Of a DNA stretch of 64,000 nucleotides, positions 57,976 through 64,000 are shown one piece after another. The first letter of the stretch is position 1, and each line of letters starts with the position of its first letter. The DNA is from Pholiota molesta (taxonomy: Eukaryota; Basidiomycota; Agaricomycetes; Agaricales; Strophariaceae), in NCBI GenBank assembly GCA_014925825.1, contig JACGCK010000009.1, positions 310,001 through 374,000 on the forward strand, given 5' to 3'. The notes beneath the pieces were generated by a model, which had not been told where the DNA came from, did no database searches, and worked only from the letters and a program-made list of their open reading frames with translations. A program made the position numbers and the translations under genes.

Positions 57976-59581
57976 CTATGTATTTTGTGGAACTGGAGAG
58001 GATTCCAGTGTGAGTTCGCTCCGAGCCCCTTGAGATGATATTGAGGTTTGTATGATGGTGGACAAGTGAAGCTCATCCGTCGCGAGGACGTCGTTGGGAG
58101 TCGTCTCCACACTCAGGCGACGCATGTTCATAATTAATCGACATACCTAGTTCCAAACAAATTAAAGGGAGGTCCGATGAATATGATCGAGCTTACAGTA
58201 ATCGAAATAATGGAAATTGGCCAGCTGTTCACAAAATAAGCCACAGAATGACCCGAGGTTCGTAGCGTACTTACACGAAGAGAATAAATGGATTCGCAGA
58301 ACGAGAAGCGTATGAGTATGGTATGAGTCCACTTGCAAGCGCTAGTCGAAAGGCGTCAGAAGAAATTGCTGGCTCCGAATAGAGAATGTGCTACGTACCC
58401 AGAAGGAGAACAAATGTCCAAAATCCTTCATGTACGACTAGCCTTACCAGAAATTTATATGGTCCCCTGCCAACATTACGCTTGGCAAACGTCGCCACCC
58501 AAAGCGATGCATGCGCCACAATTACTGCCACACTGGGAAGTAATATCACATTAGTGTTCTATGAAAACGGATCAATGAAGGCAATCACAAACCCTTGGAG
58601 TACAGATTCAATCTGTTGAGGATTACGAAAGTCGCACTTATAATCAAAAGATTTCTCTCGTAGCACAAATCCAAAGGTGAGTGCTCCGATCACGAATTGG
58701 ATGGTAATAGGGACGACAAGGAATAGCGTTTTCTTGCATTTGCTGTACAAGGCATATACTGAGTTATTCATGAGCGTCGATTTCTATCACACGAGCTGCT
58801 ATACATACCTCGTAGAAATAATATCACGTCGAGGACCAGCATCAAGGAGCATAGATCCACGAAGAGAACGAGAAACCATGTGCGGCAGTGTATTCCTGAC
58901 ACCGAGCCTCTGGATAGGAACTTATGAACACAGACATAATGCACGCTGATAAAATTTTGGTTATAAAAATCACAAATTCTTAATCGGAGTGGGACTTACA
59001 TGAGAATTATTAGAGCTGAATAACGTGCCCAAATATATAGCACGCCAATAACCAAAGAGGGGGCTCGTCTAAATGTAGCCAATCTGTGAAGAGACATTAG
59101 AGTGAATGTGTTGGAGCTCGTTCTCTTACCTCCAAATGTACTGATATTCCGCTTTTATCATCATGATGTGGTCCATGGTCAGAAATACGAGAGCGGCAAC
59201 TATTCTCGTATGAGCTCCCGGTGGTGAAACGGGGTGGAGAAGCTACGCCTTACGCGAAGTATAGTTGCGTACGTTGAACGCACTTCGAGAAAGGCCAACC
59301 AATGCATCCGCCGCTGAGTCTTCAGCCATTCCGCTAAGAGCGACCATTTTCTCCCAGTAAGGGATCCAACGATAACGAAAAGGTGGATTGATACAGTGCA
59401 CAAGTGCTCCCAATATATAGAACGCCGCTCGTGACCGCGAAAAGGCAGAATCAGCTGCAGGTAAAGAATGAATCGCGATCGCTGTCTGATCATAGAAAGT
59501 GAGGACATACCTGCAGAGATCTACGAGTGCGTGGTCAGCCTTTTCACTTTCAGAGGTAGTAGATGTGCTTAGTAGAGACAA
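57976..59581 (-). CDS. DUF6533-family integral membrane protein
   Basis: The spliced pieces follow the order of DUF6533 proteins of mushrooms. The N-terminal part is YVLTFYDQ with SRAAFYILGALVHCINPPF. Next come CRTWFLVLFVDLCSLMLVLD with VILFLR joined to VYALYSKCKKTLFLVVPITI, QFVIGALTFGFVLREKS and VVHEGFWTFVLLLG. The final segment WPISIISITVCRLIMNMRRL is followed by a polar tail ending SSPVPQNT. RVYALY and the terminal RLIMNMRRLSVE are typical of the family. Introns are many and short. The exact first exon is uncertain (an ATG at 59581 is one option). The function of this family is unknown. Confidence 0.65.
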
Positions 59582-60029
59582 CCATGAAAGGCCAGTGATA
59601 TATTGCTATGCGAGGTCCCGGACTTGTTGAGGTCCGGTTTGCGCGCCTTGTGGATGCCTGGGAGCTGCCTGGAAGCCTAAAGATAACCGATATATCCTGG
59701 GAGATGATAAAACGATCGCCGTTGCGGTCAAGTCTACTGTGAGAAGAACTTCACCAAACTCCTCTTCTACCAGCCAGGTCAATGTGGTTAACAGATAGGC
59801 AAAACCATCGTAAAGTTAATCCATGAGGTTCTTGATACTTGGCGTCAAATGACCACCTAGAGTCCATCTAAGAGCCCCAGACTATAAAATTTATTCGGAT
59901 ATGCGTTTGAGCAGGTTATGGGCTTTACGTTACCTATCAAGAGTCGGTTGCATAGTTGAGAATTTTTTATTCTGGATAGTTCTTTTCCTTCGCACACCAC
60001 CCTAAATGCGCGGCTAGTTGGACGTGTCG
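59582..60029. other. Spacer before the foldback element
   Basis: No gene was recognised; it presumably holds the upstream region of the DUF6533 gene. Confidence 0.4.
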
Positions 60030-61192
60030 CTATGGCGGTCCATCTGGGTAAAAATTCCGTAGAAACTTTTTGTATATGCGCGGAAACTTTTACATAGAAC
60101 ATTAATATATTTCCTTGTATTCACACATGATGAGTCAAGTTTTAGACATACTTTGACGTGCGCGGAAATCTTTAGTGAGTGCGCGAAAATCTTTCTTGGT
60201 GCGCGGAAACTTTTTCGGCCAATTTGAGTGTGCGCGTAGAAATCTTTCCCTTCAATACCAGTAATTCACTCGTTTTTGCATGTTTTTGACTGCGCGTAAA
60301 TTTTATTAGCAGTGCGCGTGGAAATGTTTGCGTGCGTGTAGAAATACTGAGCGAGCACTGAGCGCGTAGAAACATTTAGGCCGACATGCCGTGCTGAGGT
60401 AATTGATCTCGCTTAAGCTTTGCCGCCGTTGCGGCGGCGGAGTTTAAACCCTGTCAGTTTTGAGCTTTCCGTACTTAGGCGCTCGAGGGATAAGCCCTGG
60501 GCATGCAAGCCGCAATATTACGGGATATATCAGCCTTTAAATCGATTATTTTGAAGTACTGTGCATGAAGAAGGTCCGATAAATACCAGTACTAGTTAAA
60601 CAGCCTGTAAACAGCCTTGAGCAAGCCTTGACTTGGCCTGAGCTCTCAGCTTGCTTCAATTCTTGCTTTTCTAGCACATGCAGCAAAGTATTCCCAGATG
60701 ATACATACCCTGAGGCTTCTAATTTCTTTGCCTAAATGCTCAGAGCACTCAGAGGCCACTGAGGTGGAGAGGGTTTAAACTCCGCCGCCGCAACGGCGGC
60801 AAAGCTTAAGCGAGATCAATTACCTCAGCACGGCATGTCGGCCTAAATGTTTCTACGCGCTCAGTGTTCGCTCAGTATTTCTACGCGCACGCAAACATTT
60901 CCACGCGCACTGCTAATAAAATTTACGCGCAGTCAAAAACACGCAAAAACGAGTGAATTACTGGTATTGAAGGGAAAGATTTCTACGCGCACACTCAAAT
61001 TGGCCGAAAAAGTTTCCGCGCACCAAGAAAGATTTTCGCGCACTCACTAAAGATTTCCGCGCACGTCAAAGTATGTCTAAAACTTGACTCATCATGTGTG
61101 AATACAAGGAAATATATTAATGTTCTATGTAAAAGTTTCCGCGCATATACAAAAAGTTTCTACGGAATTTTTACCCAAATGGACCGCCATAG
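60030..61192. mobile_element. Foldback / long-TIR non-autonomous DNA element (1,163 bp)
   Basis: Two nearly identical inverted arms of about 423 bp (60030-60452 and 60770-61192) flank a ~317-bp loop. The outer ends are CTATGGCGGTCCATCTGGGT and its complement ACCCAAATGGACCGCCATAG, with one mismatch. The flanks read TGTCG before and TCGCT after, allowing either a 3-bp TCG duplication or, if TA is counted outside, a TA duplication. Each arm carries about nine spaced copies of a GCGCGGAAA/GCGCGTAGAAA motif, likely binding sites. A 67-codon frame present in both arms (MFLRAQCSLSISTRTQTFPR) is a by-product of this repeat and not a gene. No transposase was found. Confidence 0.85.
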
Positions 61193-62830
61193 TCGCTGCA
61201 ATTGAATGGAGCAATTTTGTTCAAATCTGCTCTTTGATTAATGGGCGAGAATAGCTTGATAACAAGTGGCTTGAGCAGAGAGCAACTGACAGCTATGCGC
61301 GCTGCTTATACATATCCGGAAAGCGCGTTCACTTGGGTACGGGGCCGACTTCAGATCTATAATTAGATACTACAGAAAACTACTTCTGAGAGTGTTTGTA
61401 TCAGGATATTTGTGATAAATGGGATCGTAAAAAAAGGAACGGAAAGAAAATCAGATGTACTTCAATCTGCTGCCTATGGACTCAACTCCGGATTGCTGAA
61501 CATTGGAAAACGTGAAGTCCATAGAATTCGGAATAGAGAATGAATCATGACATAAAAAATCCTGCTGGGAATTCACCAACGCTTCGGACCACGCATAACT
61601 TTTTGCCGGACGGAATATTATATTACTTGGTTATCTTGTCATGATCATGAATAGATAGTGACGTACTTATTATCTCTGAATCTAGCTTCTATAGCCTATT
61701 TTGTACCTTTTATTCCATCTCCATGAAACATCTCCACGGTTTCCGCACCAGGCAACGTGTAGATAATGGCTCATAATGTATAGTGTAGAGCAGATGTAGT
61801 GCAACATACAAGAGCATTGGCACATTATACAGAACTCTTGCTCTAGGACACCTTTTTTTCAAAGGGAAAAGCGAATTGCGATCATCTGGTGGAGGTCAAA
61901 GCGTTGATACTACTTTAGATTAGTCACGCACAACGGAACTGCTTTAAATTATCTGGAAGGATTTATCAATTGTAGCGTGCTTCAAGACACAACGTGAGGT
62001 ACTTAACAGGCATGGTATAGAATAAATTTCTATGACAGGCGGATGCTTTGAGAATCATTGGGTTGCCCCTGCGAGTCTCTTTCGTCTTCGCGTTCATTGC
62101 TTTCTCAATGAAACGGTACAAAGATTTGATGGTAGTTATACGCCAAAAAAAATTCTTCGACTAGCTACGTATGCAAGACGAGAATACTAGACCCGAGCGC
62201 CTAATCCCTATGACCGTAGCGTAGGGATTCGATGCAGAAGACCATGGATGAATGAGATTGGAATGAGATCAAAATCAACAGCAAAAAGGAAAGTTTGATT
62301 CGAACTTTTGTAAACAGCAAGAGCAAAAGTTAACAAAAAAATCCACAGCATAATGCAGCTTGAGCTTGACGGAGGACCTGCCAGTCTCTAGAGAGTGTAA
62401 AACAGAAAGAAAGCTTATGTCCCAAATTGGTAAGAACGTGCCGATATTCCCACGATCTCAAATCATCCGTGCGACGCCACGAAAGACGTGCCCACACCGT
62501 CAACCGACCCCCTCAGCCCAGGAATCCTCAAGCATACGACGAGATGGTGAGTTTTTGACCACGCAGAACGCTTCCTATACGTGTCGGGCACCCAGGACAT
62601 CATTTTCATTGCGATTGGACGATTGGAAGGGCTGGATGCGGACGGACTGGTTTGGATGGAGATGGTGAAGCGGGAAACGAAACTTCGGCGATGGACCATT
62701 GGTGTTCGGACCTACTGCTCTGGTTGGATCTGCAGGAGGAAACTAAGATCCTAGGGTGTCCGCCGTGAAACAGATGTTTGAAACGATGCTAACGAAGTGT
62801 TTTCCCCCTTGGCTGGCTTTGCAACTATAG
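61193..62830. other. Spacer upstream of eL37
   Basis: This 1.6-kb AT-rich stretch shows no recognisable gene. Frames around 62360-62700 on both strands (for example RKTCPHRQPTPSAQESSS) have no family resemblance. The last part should hold the eL37 promoter. Confidence 0.4.
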
Positions 62831-63349
62831 ACGAAAGGTGTGTTCAATTTTGCTTTATCCACTCATAGACCATGTTTCTGATTAATTTCGGCAGGTACCT
62901 CGTCCTTTGGGTACGTCGACGCATTTCACATCCATTAGAAGACTCGAAAGTTCTGACCGCGGTCACCTTAACTTTACAGTAAGAGACACACCAAATCCCA
63001 CACGCTATGCAGGCGTTGTGGCAACCGTGCCTTCCACAGGCAGCACAAAAGTGCGTACACTAGACTTTTGTCAATAATGTTGTCTAATCTTACCCCATTG
63101 CATCTTAGCTTGCGCCTCGTGCGGATACCCCGCAGCTAAGATGCGCTCTTACGAATGGGGCCAGAAGGCTAAGCGCAGAAAGACCACCGGAACTGGAAGG
63201 ATGCGCTACTTGAAGGATGTATCCAGGAGGTTCAAGAACGGATTCCGGTACGCCCAATCAAAGCGTTATTTGCTTGTGTGGAGCTCACACATACTTGTAG
63301 GGAGAACACCGTGGCAAAGAAGCGGGTTACCGCCAAGGCTGACGCATAA
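62831..63349 (+). CDS. RPL37: Large-subunit ribosomal protein eL37, start codon disrupted
   Basis: Exons 62831-62837, 62895-62910, 62980-63050, 63109-63247 and 63301-63349 join to [75 protein letters not shown] and [16 protein letters not shown]. This is full-length eL37 with its C4 zinc-binding cysteines (CRRC...CASC). All introns have GT-AG borders and preserve the frame. The usual first exon is ATGACGAAAG; here the sequence is TATAGACGAAAG, so an extra A breaks the ATG and a TAG precedes ACG in frame. It may be a sequence error, a young pseudogene or a gene started elsewhere. The rest is under clear coding constraint. Confidence 0.85.
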
Positions 63350-63654
63350 GCATGTACTTCCACTTGATATGAGCATGGATATCATTTCACACTCGACCTT
63401 TGCCACCTCCATATTATGCGACGTTAGGGTTTTTCTTTTTTCATATCGCACGCCCGAAAATACACCATGCTTTATGCTTCCTGCGATATAGTATTGGCTA
63501 TATGTATATGAGTTCAATGGTAACTCAATGAATGTCGCAGGTTGGACGCCCAACCAGGGGTAGTATCTGCTCGAGGTCTGCCGAACTATGAGATGCCTAA
63601 TATCGAAGTTACCGCGAAATTTTTCTGATTCGATTTCCTGTTCCTCTTGATGTC
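63350..63654. other. Spacer between eL37 and the partial gene
   Basis: About 305 bp hold the 3' flanks of two convergent genes; nothing else was seen. Confidence 0.4.
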
Positions 63655-63893
63655 TCACAGCTTCATCCTTTCGATATCTGTGGTTTGCCGGAGGTCCACT
63701 GGTACCGATTCTGCAACAGCCGTGCTCAAACCGTACCGCAATATTCGAAGCTGTGTCTCTTCATTCCCTGGCTTCACCGAAAGGTGAAATTCAATCTCTG
63801 GAATCATCTTTGTTCCTATCGTCGCCGATACTTCTGTTGCGTTATCACAAGCTGATTTGTCTCTAACGTTGTTATCTATAATGGTTGCGGTTG
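63655..63893 (-). CDS. Last exon of an unidentified gene (partial)
   Basis: After an acceptor (CATTGTAG) the minus strand reads TATIIDNNVRDKSACDNATE, IGTKMIPEIEFHLSVKPGN, EETQLRILRYGLSTAV and ESVPVDLRQTTDIERMKL, then TGA. The composition and the clean splice site suggest a true coding exon. The gene continues past the right end of the window and could not be followed in the last 100 bp, where frames are broken. No family was recognised. It is convergent with eL37. Confidence 0.4.
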
Positions 63894-64000
63894 CTACAAT
63901 GCATTCAGTATTTTATTGTGATTCCAATCTGTCATGCTATACTTGGGCTCATCTTCGAATGCGCACGATAAGTGCATGAAACATTCTTGATGGTGCTTTC

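Noticed and set aside
60172..60375. A 67-codon ORF identical in both arms of the foldback element
   Set aside because: Its repeat content follows the GCGCG motif spacing, and it exists only because the two arms are copies. There is no start context or family match.
1..64000. tRNA, rRNA or CRISPR features
   Set aside because: No cloverleaf-like sequence, rRNA signature or spaced short repeats were found by reading. A dedicated tRNA scan was not possible.

Overview
The window looks like nuclear DNA of an agaricomycete (basidiomycete) fungus. Genes are split by many short GT-AG introns, mostly 50-60 nt. The families present fit this group: basidiomycete-type F-box proteins, DUF6533 membrane proteins, an HNH-domain protein, a DUF4139 protein, HET-domain proteins and a MYND zinc finger. 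No rRNA, tRNA, CRISPR or bacterial operon structure was seen. All gene models were spliced by eye and were not tested against transcripts or databases.

Layout. 0.2-6.5 kb: a minus-strand tandem array of F-box paralogues made of one truncated copy, two full copies and one chimera joined to the last exon of the neighbouring SLC35F-type transporter (6.9-9.0 kb). 9.1-13 kb: gene-poor, with a ~195-bp direct repeat. 13-15.1 kb: a small membrane-protein ORF and a 1,066-bp non-autonomous hAT-like element. 15.4-24.2 kb, plus strand: a DUF4139 protein, a coiled-coil ORF, a small unknown protein, an HNH protein, an inverted fragment of an ABCF gene, and the ABCF ATPase itself. 24.2-28 kb: tandemly duplicated isoprenylcysteine-methyltransferase-like genes; the duplicated block also carries a stray ABCF tail. 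28-33.2 kb, minus strand: a secreted phytase-like esterase and a HAUS6 (augmin)-like gene.

32.3-56.7 kb is the main feature. A block of about 11.5-11.7 kb occurs twice plus a partial third time. Each full block carries the 5' half of HAUS6, a decapitated DUF6533 gene and two different HET-domain genes (A then B), so four HET genes stand in the order A1-B1-A2-B2. The sequences show patchy exchange between A and B types, which suggests gene conversion. HET proteins trigger incompatibility and cell death in ascomycetes; this role is not established in basidiomycetes.

56.7-64 kb: the intact MYND gene, a minus-strand DUF6533 gene, a 1,163-bp foldback element with ~423-bp arms, the ribosomal protein eL37 gene (its expected ATG is disrupted), and the last exon of an unknown gene.

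Most of the structure is explained by local segmental duplication with truncation and fusion. Several frameshifts at G or C runs could be true decay or assembly errors.
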